Below are positions 43,057-53,567 of a DNA stretch of 64,000 bases, piece after piece. A program made the translations under genes and the position numbers. The notes beneath the pieces were generated by a model. The model saw only the letters and a program-made list of their open reading frames with translations. It was not told where the DNA came from and ran no database searches. This DNA comes from Tilletia caries (taxonomy: Eukaryota; Basidiomycota; Exobasidiomycetes; Tilletiales; Tilletiaceae). Within the stretch, counting starts at the first letter, position 1. Each line of letters opens with the position of its first letter. The stretch is taken from assembly GCA_032718865.1 (NCBI GenBank), contig JALUTQ010000007.1, forward strand, positions 2,046,001-2,110,000. Reading direction: 5' to 3'.

Positions 43057-44140
43057 TGAGCAGGTCAATCATAACAAGTATAAGTGGAGACGCCCTGCGG
43101 GCGGTGGCCGTGTAGAATGAGAAAATTGGCCAGTGAACAAATTCGCAACACCGTCCGCAAAAGTGGGTTGCTACATATGTAAAGACCCACTCACCACCAA
43201 GTAGAAAAACAGTCAGGGCTTTCGCCAGTATAAAGTCGAGATATCAGTCATGTAGAGGGAGAGTCAGTCATCCAAATCATATGTTTGTTGTGAGAGAGAA
43301 TCGTAAGCCAGTCGTGCTGTCAAGAAGAGGCAAGTCTGTCATGTGTAGACGACCGAACTCTTTTTTTGGCGCAGCCGTTCTTGATGGGTAATAGCCACAT
43401 CAGCCGTCGTTGCGAGGCACCATCACTAACATTTCAAACAACACATATCCAAGTCTCGATAACAATATGGGAATAATATCAAAGAAACCGAAGCGCCTTT
43501 CTATGTGTTGTTTAGCTATGTGGTTGCTGAGAAAGCGGTATGCAAAGCGCGGTGTTTTTATCTCAAAACACGGTTCTTGACGTTGAGTCGAAAAACACTT
43601 GAAACCCTCGGCCAGACTTCACTTCGAAAGGACACTTGAAGAAGTTTGACAGAAAAACCACTGCGCGTACGCTTTGAGGCTTCCAAGTACATACAAATTA
43701 CAATATACGTTCGCCATTCATCACTGTTCAGTTGAAACGAATGCTCTCAAATTGACTTGTGCGAAATCTCGGAAGAAAGAAGACTTCAGACGCAAAGTTA
43801 CGGCTGTGGCCAGGTCGAAAAATCTCAGTGTTAATCTTTAAACGTACACAGGAGCAACGACGAAAACGACCTTGTGGATTGTGATTCTTTTTTCTGTACC
43901 ACGACACTGGTCGCTGGTATTGGAACATATGTACTACCCTTGGTGACTGATGGAAATCATGTGTGAAGTTCTCCACTCCTCTCAATAATGGGTTCCGATG
44001 TTGAGCGTTAAAGAGCACATAGGAAATTGGTGTGAACGGGCTAGGTACGGGATCAAAATGACTCTATGCGTCTATGTACCGCTTTTTGGACATGGTGAAG
44101 CCTCCAGGTAGGGTCCAGGAAGGGAGATGGAAGAGAAGAG
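43057..44140. other. Gene-poor, AT-richer spacer at the island edge
   Basis: About 1.1 kb with no supported gene. ACACTTGAA-like units similar to the array further right already appear at about 43590-43640. Confidence 0.5.
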
Positions 44141-44143
44141 GGG

Positions 44144-44180
44144 TGGGGGGGGTCTGGGGGGGGGGGGAACGCCCCCAGCC
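44144..44180 (+). repeat. G-rich hairpin repeat, copy 1
   Basis: A long G run, TCT, a second G run, then AACGCCCCCAGC; the last part pairs back on the G run. A longer similarity continues downstream (CACTTGCAAAGCGCGAGCG). Confidence 0.75.
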
Positions 44181-44369
44181 GAATAGCACTTGCAAAGCGC
44201 GAGCGAAGGAGGGGTGCTGGACGCGGTTCCATATGTTAAAGAACACGTATCGATATTATTTGCGAGGACGCTTGGAAGGGGAAAGTATAGGTGGGTATTT
44301 ACATACATCGTTTGCACTTGCAAGGACAGTTAGAAGGCGCCAGCACGCGGAGCGCAGAGGGAGGGAATT

Positions 44370-44410
44370 TACGCCCCCAGCAGGACATCACTTGTGAAGC
44401 GCGAGCGCAG
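44370..44410 (+). repeat. G-rich hairpin repeat, copy 2 (partial)
   Basis: Lacks the long G run but retains TTTACGCCCCCAGC and the downstream CACTTGTGAAGCGCGAGCG, matching copy 1. Confidence 0.6.
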
Positions 44411-44499
44411 GCGGCCCGCGGCAGGCCGCAGGATGCTATATGTTCAACAGGAATCGATACAAAATGGCGAGAACACTTGGGAGGAAGTAGTTTGTACAC

Positions 44500-44870
44500 T
44501 GGTCGAACTTGCAAGGACATTTGGAAGGACCCTTAGAAGAAAGAAATGGACTTTGGAGTTTGCTGTTTGGACTTGAAAGGACATTGGAAGAACACGTAAA
44601 AGAAGGAAGCGAAATTTGGAAGGACACTGAGCAGAAGGAAGTGACGTTTGTAAGGATATTCAAGAGAAGGACACTTAAAAGAAGGAAGTGAAATTTGGAA
44701 GGACACTGAGCAGAAGGAAAGTAACATTTGGAAGGACACTGAGCAGAAGGAAGTTTGTAGATTATGCATCGTTTGGACATGCGAGAACATTTGGAAGGAC
44801 ACTTAGAAGAAATAAGTAGATTATATACCGTTTGGATTTGGAAGGACACTTAGGAGAAGGAAGTAGATTG
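44500..44870. repeat. Degenerate tandem array of a TTTGGAAGGACACT unit
   Basis: At least eight imperfect units of the type TTTGGAAGGACACTTAGAAG or with GAGCAGAAGGAAG, spaced about 30-50 bp. Weaker copies extend to about 43600 and 45030. The open frames here are repeat translations (for example FKCPSK in the reverse frames) and not genes. Confidence 0.8.
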
Positions 44871-44880
44871 CACACCGGGA

Positions 44881-44912
44881 AGGGGGGGTCTGGGGGGGAA
44901 CGCCCCCAGCCG
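44881..44912 (+). repeat. G-rich hairpin repeat, copy 3
   Basis: GGGGGGGTCTGGGGGGGAAC followed by GCCCCCAGCCGAA, nearly identical to copies 1 and 4. Confidence 0.8.
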
Positions 44913-45117
44913 AACGGCGGCGAGGAAGGAACGCTAGCCATGGCCCATGTCACACGGTGGCAGAGAGGGAGCGCTAGCCATATGAAAGAGAATTGCGAAG
45001 ACACGTGGAAAAGGTGAGCTTGATGTGCTGGACAGTCAACGTTTTCACGTGGAAGAAATCGATGCTGGGCAAGGGAACTCTAGGAATACGACACGTAGAA
45101 TGCATAGACAGAAGGGG

Positions 45118-45151
45118 AGGGGGGGGGTCTGGGGGGGAACGCCCCCAGCGG
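45118..45151 (+). repeat. G-rich hairpin repeat, copy 4
   Basis: Same core as copy 3: G run, TCT, G run, AACGCCCCCAGC. Confidence 0.8.
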
Positions 45152-45453
45152 GAGGTGATGAGGACGCCAGCGACGCCAGCCGCTAGAACCCGGATGTTGT
45201 GTTGAGGCGACTGGACGAAACCAACTCTAAATTACATACACGTGGACAGACTTGGGCGGAAAGATTTTTGCTATGACCATGGAATTTAAGGACCCACACC
45301 ATTAATCCACAAGGTACCCACCACAGGGGTACTTAGGTAAGCGCACAGGTACCCACGCTCTGGTACCCTGGTATTGAGGAAGTCGCTACGAACTCCTTCC
45401 GCGGACTGCAGGCTGTCTGCTCCACGATAGCATACGCTCAGTCCTCTGTCCTC

Positions 45454-48400
45454 ATGAGTCAACGCTCCACGACTTCTTTCGACGAGGTTCTCGGCGGGGC
45501 GCGGGACTCAACCCGAGTCATTCCTGGTCGCAGTCTTGCTTTGCCATCATTTTTCTGCGGCAACAGAACATTTGGAGACGAGGTCCAGCAATTCGAGACC
45601 GCTCGTCAGTTTTGTGAACTCCCTTCAACCCCTTCCAGCGCCGCTGCGCCACGAACGAGCAAGTGAAGGTCCTCGCTGCGGAGCATCAAGGGCTGAAGGA
45701 AGTCGAATCCGTTCCTTGTTGCCACCCCCGCTGCCGAATCCGCTTTTTGAGCGCCTCCACGACGAGGGAAACGACAGCGCAATTTCAATCTCAGCTTGCC
45801 ACCACATTCGACCTTGGCCCGACTGCCCAAGAAGAGACCAACTTCACCCACTTCGATGACCTCTTTTTTGCCTCGGGACGGTCTCCCTCCCCTGCCAATT
45901 CTGAGGCAGAGCCTGTCAATGATTATGTGGAATTGCTTTCCGATACAGGACAGCTCTTTGCGTGCGGCTGGACGACAGGTGCTGGGTAGTGGAAGGTGTA
46001 CAAGATGACAACATCCCAGACGTGAGTTCTTAATCCTTGCCGCCGTCGAGACCGTTTAATGATGATTGTGATTTGTTCCAACTGTCCTTTCCCTTCCCAG
46101 ACTGGTGTATTTCATCATCTCTTTGTGCAGGAAGGCTCAGATAAGCTGTCCGCCAGCTGCGACTGCCGGAGGGGCAGGCAGCACGAGCCATGCATTCACA
46201 AAGATGCAGTGCTAGAAGCTCTGCCTAGCTTCAAAGCGCAGCCAGTCATCTCCAGGCAAGGTGAGAACTTATGCCAATCCAGTCATAATTCATCATGCAA
46301 TATGCATCAATCATTCATCAATGACTTGCTAATTAAACCATCTCTCTACACTTCTGGGTTTGTCAGCCAATCCAGCAGCTATTGAGATTGCCTCGGCTCT
46401 GCATGGTCGACACTCCTGGGTCTCGGTCATAGCATCGCAGACCATGTCCGGCGCCCAGCTTCTGCGTCACGACCAAAAGCGCACGATCGTGTCGCTCGTG
46501 GGCCCGGACAAGTGGTGCTGCGATGCCTACGGATGCAGCGGTCGCGGGTCTCCCCCAGCAAGCTGCGTGCATCGAGGTCGTGCGAAAGCCTATTTGGAGC
46601 ATGTGCTGGGTCGAGATGTGAATGATGTAGAAGAGAGCTCGGAGAGTGAGCTACAAGGTTAGTGTGGTCAAAACATCATGTTTGAACGAGACAGTAGCGA
46701 GACAGTGTTGTCAGTTGACAGTTGCTTCCTTTCCATTCATCTCCAGCTATTCATCACGACGATGTCTTCGCTCGTGCACATCACCAGCAGTTGTCATGCT
46801 CCTCAGCACCACGCAGGCTGCCGCGGTTCTGTCAGCTTCCTGCGGAGCTGAAGGAGGAGCCGCTGCTGGTGGCGGTGGACGAGCTTCCCGCTGTCCTGCG
46901 CTTCGAAGGAATTGGCCGGTGCGGATGCGGAAGGAGCTTCGATCCCTCCCAGCCAACCTCTACTCGCTCCTGTATGGTCTTCCATACTCGTGGTGTGGTG
47001 AAGAGAGAGGTAGAGGTGCAGCAATGCACATGCAGACGACGCGGAGAGACCAGAACGATTGGACCAGATCTTGCGTCGTATCAGCTCTTCAATTGGTCTG
47101 TGGATCTGGTCTTCACACACGAGCTAATGAACTCCTATACTTCCCAGCTTGCTGCCTCCCCTACCCCACTTTCTGCATTCCACACCACCATCACAGACGC
47201 CTACATCGAGAACCACTGCGATATACACTTCGTCGCCAAATCCACATTCATCAAAGTCTACTTCGCGTTCGTCAGGCTGCAGGATGTCAATGTTGCCTTT
47301 GCTTGCCCCTCTTGTGGCCCCAATCCATCTGCAATCATCGCCGATGGAGTGGTGTTGGCTCATAGCACGAAGCTTCGTCATACGTTCCTTCAGCCTCCAA
47401 CTACGCCTATTGGTCACACAAATACCCGAGCTATGCCCAACAAAGTACTCCAGCCATTGCCAACCTTGCCCCTGCGAACCGCTCTCCGCGAGGTTGCGGA
47501 CAACCTGCTTCCTTTCACCAATGTGCAGCGCGCCATCTCTTTGTCCAGCTTCCGAGAATCGATGAAGAGTGCGAATCTACGCGGTCTCGCTCCTCAGCGT
47601 GAAGAGTTCCTCCGCCACCTCCAAACGTTCGTCGATTGCAGCTGTCGAAACGAGCTCCTTCGAAATACAGACCTTTCGTTCGCCTTACGATGCTTGTTTC
47701 GCGAGCTTGCTGCCGAAGAGGGCATTTGGCAAATGTGTCGTCCGATTTGCGTGGAGTCGTTGCAACAACTTTCGAGCAGTGCGGTCGAATTTCCCTCTGC
47801 AGCGTTCGCGAAAACCGCCACCACGCTTTCCCGCCATTCCCCCCTCTCTCGGTCTCCTCGTCAGGTCGCTGCACGACTGCGGAAAGCACGAAGTCCAGCT
47901 TTACTCCCCCCGTCGTCCACTCCATTCGAGACCTTCTCAGCTCAATAGCCAAGTTGGTGGGATTGCAGCACGTCATGTTCGGTATCCCCAACCCCACCAC
48001 CAGCCCAGACCAGCCCAACGAACCAATACAACCTGCATTCGATTCCCTTCGTCAGCCGAGCGTCCCCTACACACAGTCTGGATCCTTGTACGGCGCAGCT
48101 CGATGTCGTGACAGGCCTCTTTACCCCAGATTTGGGGAGAAGGCCGATCTAAACCATTCGGACGAGCAGCAGAGTTCTGGAGATGGTCCTGGTCCTTGCA
48201 GGAAGTTCTTCTCGGACTACGTGTCGCAGCGACAGACGGGCGGCATCATGGCGCTCTGGTGCCGTCACCTGGTGTGTGTTGGGTTCCACATCATTCCCAA
48301 GTGCGAGGGACGGAACGATGTCTTCTCTGCGGTGTTCACACACTGGCCCAAGCCACCCGACACGATCATCTACGACTTTGCCTGTCAACTGGCGCCGTAC

Positions 48401-48688
48401 AGCCTCGCCAGGGAGCCTGCATTCTTCAAGAATGTCCTGTTTGTGGTGGACCAGATGCACCAACATGGTCATGCTACGTGCACAACGTCTTCGTTTCTAT
48501 CTACTTACATGAACACGAATCCAGAGCTCCAGAACATCAACAGCTCTGCCGCAGAATGTGGCAATGCAGGACTGTCCAGGATCAAGAAGTCCGTCTCCTA
48601 CTGCAGCCAAGAACATGCGATGCTCCTGATCAAGCAGTTCCTAGGTGTATGGAACAGACGACGTATGCGTGCAATGTTAAAGGAATGA
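45454..48688 (+). CDS. KDZ-type transposase with cysteine/SWIM-like zinc clusters
   Basis: Resembles the large fungal KDZ-associated transposase proteins. Inferred exons run from about 45454 through 45637-46022, 46102-46260, 46368-46660, 46746 to about 47830, then a frame change, to 48688. Zinc clusters in order: CDCRRG...CIHKDA (a CxC...CxH, SWIM-like arrangement), CCDAYGCSGRG...CVHRG, CGCGRSF...CTCRRRG, and CPSCGPNPSAIIADGVVLAH. The C-terminal catalytic-type region has GIMALWCRHLVCVGFHIIP, CEGRNDVFSAVF, IYDFACQLAPY (Asp near 48374), VVDQMHQHGH (Asp near 48449) and NSSAAECGNAGL (Glu near 48553), a plausible D-D-E set. The first exon and the junction at about 47830-47900 are unsure; a frame shift there may be an unseen intron or damage. 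Confidence 0.7.
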
Positions 48689-48731
48689 AATGCATGAGAT
48701 TGATTGAATGTGCATGTGAATTGTGAATCGT

Positions 48732-50194
48732 CTACAGCTGTGAGCTCGATCCTGATCCTCCCTCACCGTCGGCACGATTATGCTGGAGTTCCGCGATGCG
48801 CGAGAGAAGCTCGATCCGCTCTGCCTGCCATGTTGCTTTCTCTGCCGCATGTCTCGCAGCTTCCGCGACTTGATTCTCGCGATAGACGGCAATGTCGGCG
48901 TGGAATTTATCGTGCATGGCGCGAGTCATGCTGTGCAGTACCGGACGAGCAGGATCGCATATGTTCTCGCTCGCCCAGACAACTTGCTTGTGCTTCTGCT
49001 TTCCGGGCTCCAACGTTGCCCAGGCGAGAAACATAGCCGTGTCCGTTCGTGCGGAAAGGTCAGCAGCCTGGAAGGGAAAACAATCGTCAGATGTGTAAGA
49101 ATAATCTTCCTGTTGAGTTAATACTCGTGTCTCGTAACATACTCACGGACTTGATCACTCTCCATAGGGACCGGTTCAGAATCTTGCTTCTCTTTTTGGC
49201 GACAGGCTCCCTCTTAAAGTTTTTCACAGCATAATCGTGTGCATTGCCAAGGTTGTCTAGACAAAAGAAGTATGCTCAGCAAGTGTAGAAGCATTCAAGC
49301 GTCTAGAAATACTCACACCATATGTGATGCTGCTCTGAATCTTTCATCGGCCCAGTCTGGTCCTCGTCGTCTTCAGCGTTTGCATTGTCTTCTGAAAGAA
49401 ATATAAGATTCAGCATGGTCTAGAGGACAAAGAACGAGGTTGAAGTGCAATAAACTCACCAGCAGAGGGCTGCAGTCCGTTTTTCCACTCCTGCTCCCGC
49501 TGCTACTTCGGGTGATATTTGATCTGCCGCGGGAAGTGCTTCCCCTTCGATGTTTCCCACGTGGGATTCGCGATTTGTCTCATTGTTTAATGTATCGTTG
49601 CCATTTCCTGCTGCTGGACTGGTAGGTGCGGGACTGGGAGGATCGACGTCCGCGCCCTGAATCGCATTCGCGGGCGTACGCGCAAAAGATGGCATTGAAA
49701 GCTGCACATCAAGCTCGGCTGCTGCCTGAGCTGCTTGGGATGCTGTTTCGGCCAGGAGACGATCGACAGCGGCAATCGTGCTGGCGGCATCGAAAACCGC
49801 CGAAGATTCTCCCCCCTGCCGCGCAGCAGTGGACTCTGAGCCTGTCTGTGAGGTGCCGCGCGCGGGTCCAGGGGCGAGAGCGGGGTCTGGAGCGGGAGCA
49901 GGTGCTGGTGCGCCCGCGCTGGAGTCCTGCTGAGTTTCTGTAGTGGGAGACGAAGATATTCAGCATTAAACCCGGTCCGTGACGCGTAAGACCTGTAACT
50001 GACTGCTCCTCTTCCTGCTGCAGGCGCACTGCGCCTTCAGAGCCTTCTGGGTTGGGTCGTCGGGGTCTGTGCAGCCTTTGTTGCAGCGAGGGGCTGGAAG
50101 GGAGAAACGGTCGTATACTCGTATCAGCATCATCGGGACATGGTTCACTCAGGCTGACGCGCTGCTCACCGCTCTTTGCCCTTTTGGTCGCCAT
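48732..50194 (-). CDS. Unknown multi-exon accessory protein, tail-to-tail with the transposase
   Basis: Not recognised. Minus-strand coding evidence: start MATKRAKS at 50194, a GTGAGC donor about 50170, then a Cys cluster PRCNKGCTDPDDPTQ...CACSRKR that could bind zinc. A Pro/Ala/Ser-rich disordered region follows (about 49940-49480: GAPAPAPAPDPALAPGPA), then small exons with poor definition (49460-49040). The last exon, 49034-48732, has FLAWATLEPGKQKHKQVVWA, NICDPARPVLHSMTRAMHDK and a coiled-coil EAARHAAEKATWQAERIELL. The stop lies 43 bp from the transposase stop. Its placement inside the candidate KDZ element suggests a transposition partner; that is inference. Confidence 0.45.
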
Positions 50195-51129
50195 CCTGCT
50201 GTCCTAGTCCTAGGGGATCGGTATTCGGTCTGTGGTTGCGCTGGAAGGAGGAATAGGTGACGGTCAGTGTCAAGCTGCTGTTGAAACCCGCTTTCGCAAG
50301 TCTGTGCATCGAGAAGTACCCACAGGGTGGGTCCCTTGAAGATTCCAGCTCCCCGACTGTGAGTCCCTAATTGTCCGACTGATTGGGTACTTTATTTCCC
50401 CCTTTCTAGCGGCAAACTGTCCCGACTTGGGCGTTGGAGCGCGGGAAGCAGGCAGAACACGTGGGAAAGGCTCCGACGGACGCGAATCACCATAGCACAG
50501 AGAGGAAGCATTCTGTCAACTTGAGACTTGGTAGGAATGAGGATAGGTCTATGGAGCAGCGATAGGCAGAAGTTGAGGCTCTCAGAGTTGTGTGGTGAGC
50601 AGTGGTGAGGCGAGGAAGGAGCGCTCATAGTAAAACGGTATGACGATTTGCCACCGTTACAGCTTTAAAGGTAAGGGATAGTCTCGAAAACGGCGCCCTG
50701 TGGGCGCCGTCTCGTGACAAACTTGGGGTTTCACAGTGGGAACCACCGACGCAAACCTCGATTTTGCCCATTTTCCAGGACGTGCTGCTCAGCACTGAGG
50801 GCACATATCCACCTCAACTAACCTGCAGCGGCTTTGACTGCACGCAAACTATCGCTACTCAGAGTTATAGGCGTTCAGTGAACTTTGTTGCGTTGTATGG
50901 TCCGGTGCCAGACACCCCTCAACGCTGGAAGGCCCTGTGAAGTGGAGTCTGTGAGCCCGATTCTGAGATCGGGTCATGAAATCGACACCTGGCCGGACAC
51001 AAAAAAAAGCGCGTACTGTTGGGTCTACGCGCATCGCGCTTCGACTCTCGATGTGAATGATAGGATGGCAGAACCACATCCTCTTCCCTCTTCTTGAAAC
51101 CTGATTTTTTTCCGCAGCCAGAATTCAGA
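50195..51129. other. Spacer with a perfect hairpin
   Basis: About 930 bp between the accessory gene start and the helicase start. A perfect 9-bp stem with a 3-nt loop, ACGGCGCCC TGT GGGCGCCGT, lies at 50690-50710. No other gene seen. Confidence 0.6.
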
Positions 51130-53548
51130 ATGCCTTTGCAGGATTTGAGCAACGCTCAAGACCGCCGCCGCCTGTTTTCTGACTTGGACGAGTCTACAGA
51201 TACGGATTCTCCAGCACCATCCAAACGGAGGCGTAGCGCTCGCCTTTCCGGGGTTTCTGACGCAGCTGCGATAGATGACGGTCTGCCGTCCGGTTCTGTG
51301 GCCTGTCCACGCCCGCAACCGTCACCTAGCTTTCACAGTGCTGCGCCCCTTCCCCAGCAAATCGAAACCCTCACCCTTCTCCTGCAGAAACATCGCAAAG
51401 ATCCTACCTTTGCACCAAATCATGGCAAATGACTGTCGCACTGATGTGCCTTCGTGGGTGGGACGTCATTCTTGGGGCTTCCACTGGGTCTGGGAAGACA
51501 CTGCCGATCGAGTTGATGGCGTTGGCGATGCCAGAGCGGACAATTGTCGTGGTCTGCCCTTTACTGTCCTTGGAAGCGGCGCATGTACGTATTCTCATTC
51601 CGAACATACCTCATTTCGTCTACATTCTCATCATTGACGTTGAAAATCCTCATATCTGTCATTCACAGGTGGCGCGATTCAAGGATACGGAAATCAAAGC
51701 GGTTTCTATGCATCAGATGATGAACGAGCGGGTGAATTCATCTTTGGTCTCGTCCCCTTCCGGCTCTGAGTGAGTAGCTAGAACGTTCTTGCGGTGTTGA
51801 GCGATATTGAGCTCATGCTGCATGCATTATGCAAACCTCATCGTTCTCTTATTGTTATTATCAGAATACAGCGCTTGCGACGCGAATACATCCGTGAAAA
51901 TCTCATTTTCAAGACACCCAACATCGTCTTCGCGTCACCGGAATCCATCCTGCTCAATCCGGCCACTCAGACTGTGTTGCGCGAGGAAAGGTTCAGAAAT
52001 CGCGTCTGCGCCCTGGTTGTCGACGAGGTGCACACGGTTGAGACGTGGGGCATCAAGGTCTCGAAGGGCTCTGAAACTGCCTTTCGCCCGGCTTTTAGCA
52101 AAATCCAAACCATTCGCGAGCGGATTGGGGGACACCTGCCCCTTCTCGCTTTGTCTGCCACCCTTCCGTCCTCGACGATCGAGACTGTTCTGCCTCTGCT
52201 CGGTTTCGGCCACAAGCACCTTGCAGCTATTGATGCAGGTGTCGACAGGCCTAACGTCTCATATGGCGTCCGGACCATGCGCCACTCAATCTCATCGTAC
52301 CTTGATCTTCAGGACCTGTTTCGGCTTCCAACCACGCCCACAGCCGCAACTTCCGTTCCCAAGACCATCATCTATATGAATACACGAGCAGGAGCTTATG
52401 CAGCGGCCTTTGTTCTGCAGGCTCATTTCGCTCGGCATGGTCACGCAAACATTGTCCGGCCTTTTACCGCCCTGACGTCGACCTCGTTAAAAATGCAGAC
52501 GCTCAGTCGCGATTTCCAGCCGGGAGGTCATCTGAGGGTCATGGTGGCGACGGAGGCAGGCGGGATGGGAATCGATTTCCCTGACGTTGGCATGGTGGTT
52601 CAATTTCAGATACCGGGAACGGCTTTGGATTTGGCCCAGCATTGGGGACGTGTAATTCGAAATCCAAAAGGTACTGGAGTCGCCATCATGTTCGCGCAAC
52701 CTTGGAGCACTCCGCCGCAGCCTGCCGTCGAAACCAACAAACGAACCAAGACGCAAATACAGGAGGCGGCGAGAAGAGAAGCACTGGACCCTGGGCTTCG
52801 GCGGATTACTGCGGGTGTGGAGTGTGTTAGGAAGGTGCTGGTGGAGAGCACAGCACTTGACGTCGGGAGAATTCCGGCCATGTTTCCCACATTCACACAG
52901 GTGACAGATGGATTGGAGATGGATAATGAAAAGGAACAAGTGGAAAACCGATTCCGCCTGTATACGAAGGTGGTAGAGCAACCGCAGCAAAGCCCTGTGC
53001 AAGTTCCCCTACCCTGCTGCACGGTATGTGCAGGCGACGAGGTCTATTCTCGCTTCGACCTCCCTCTCCCTTCAACCCCTCTTCCTTCAACCCTCGACGA
53101 GGCGCCAATCACGCGTAGCGAGCCCGCCACCAGCACGGCCACGCATCCCGTCCCAAGAGCGCATACCGACGTGATTCCTGTCCAAGAGCATCTTGGAAGA
53201 GCTCTGGCGCAGTGGCGATGTGGGCCTCACGTCAGCAGCCTCGTTCCGTCGTTCCTGACCTCGCTCTGCGTCCTCCAGGACGAGGTCGCTACCCGCCTAC
53301 TCGCTCAGAGCACGCGTATTGTTGCTGAGGCTCGGGGAGGAGGAGCAGACGCTATCAGCGATCTCTTTCTTAGCTCGATATTGGGTTCTGCAAACTCACA
53401 GCTTCATCCCTCGCTCCGTCCTTCCCTCCTCTCCATGCTCCGCACCTGGGCCCGGGAATGTCTGCGAAAGCATGCTGGAATCATGAGTCATGTAAACTTC
53501 ACTGGAGTGTACCTTAAAGATCGTACATACCGTGGCCCTGTTCTGTAA
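51130..53548 (+). CDS. RecQ-type DEVH helicase (transposon- or telomere-linked type)
   Basis: Superfamily 2 DNA helicase. Segments: N-terminal 51130 to about 51428 (Ser/Pro-rich, ends TLTLLLQKHRKDPTFAPNH), then 51429-51584, 51669-51769 and 51865-53548. Motifs: ASTGSGKTLPIELMA (Walker A, about 51478-51501), VCPLLSLEAA (Ia), FASPESILL, ALVVDEVHTVETWG (DEVH, about 52011-52035), ALSATLP (III), TIIYMNTRAGA (IV), MVATEAGGMGIDFPDVGMVVQ (V, split across text as MGIDFPDVG) and LAQHWGRVIRNPKGTG (VI, Q..GR..R). The frame breaks between PNHGK and MTVALMCL: a stop at 51430-51432 overlaps the ATG of the second frame, so either an unseen intron or a one-base defect. Faces the DUF6589 gene with 19 bp between the stops. 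Confidence 0.75.
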
Positions 53549-53567
53549 ACCTTGCAATGGACCACCG

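Larger units (their letters stand above)
45313..50335. mobile_element. Candidate KDZ transposon carrying two convergent genes
   Basis: Imperfect terminal repeats: GGTACCCACC...GGGTACTT at 45313-45336, and GGGTACTT...-related GGGACCCACC on the reverse strand at 50313-50335, about 18 of 24 positions alike. Between them lie the KDZ-like transposase and a minus-strand accessory gene. I saw no shared 8-bp flank, so the ends are provisional. Confidence 0.4.

Noticed and set aside
44436..44849. Minus-strand frame with repeated CPSK/SFQ units
   Set aside because: Arises from the degenerate TTTGGAAGGACACT tandem array; no start or splice context.
50690..50710. Perfect short hairpin as a Helitron 3' end
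   Set aside because: No CTRR end follows at the expected distance and there is no Rep/Helitron helicase; the nearby helicase is RecQ-type.
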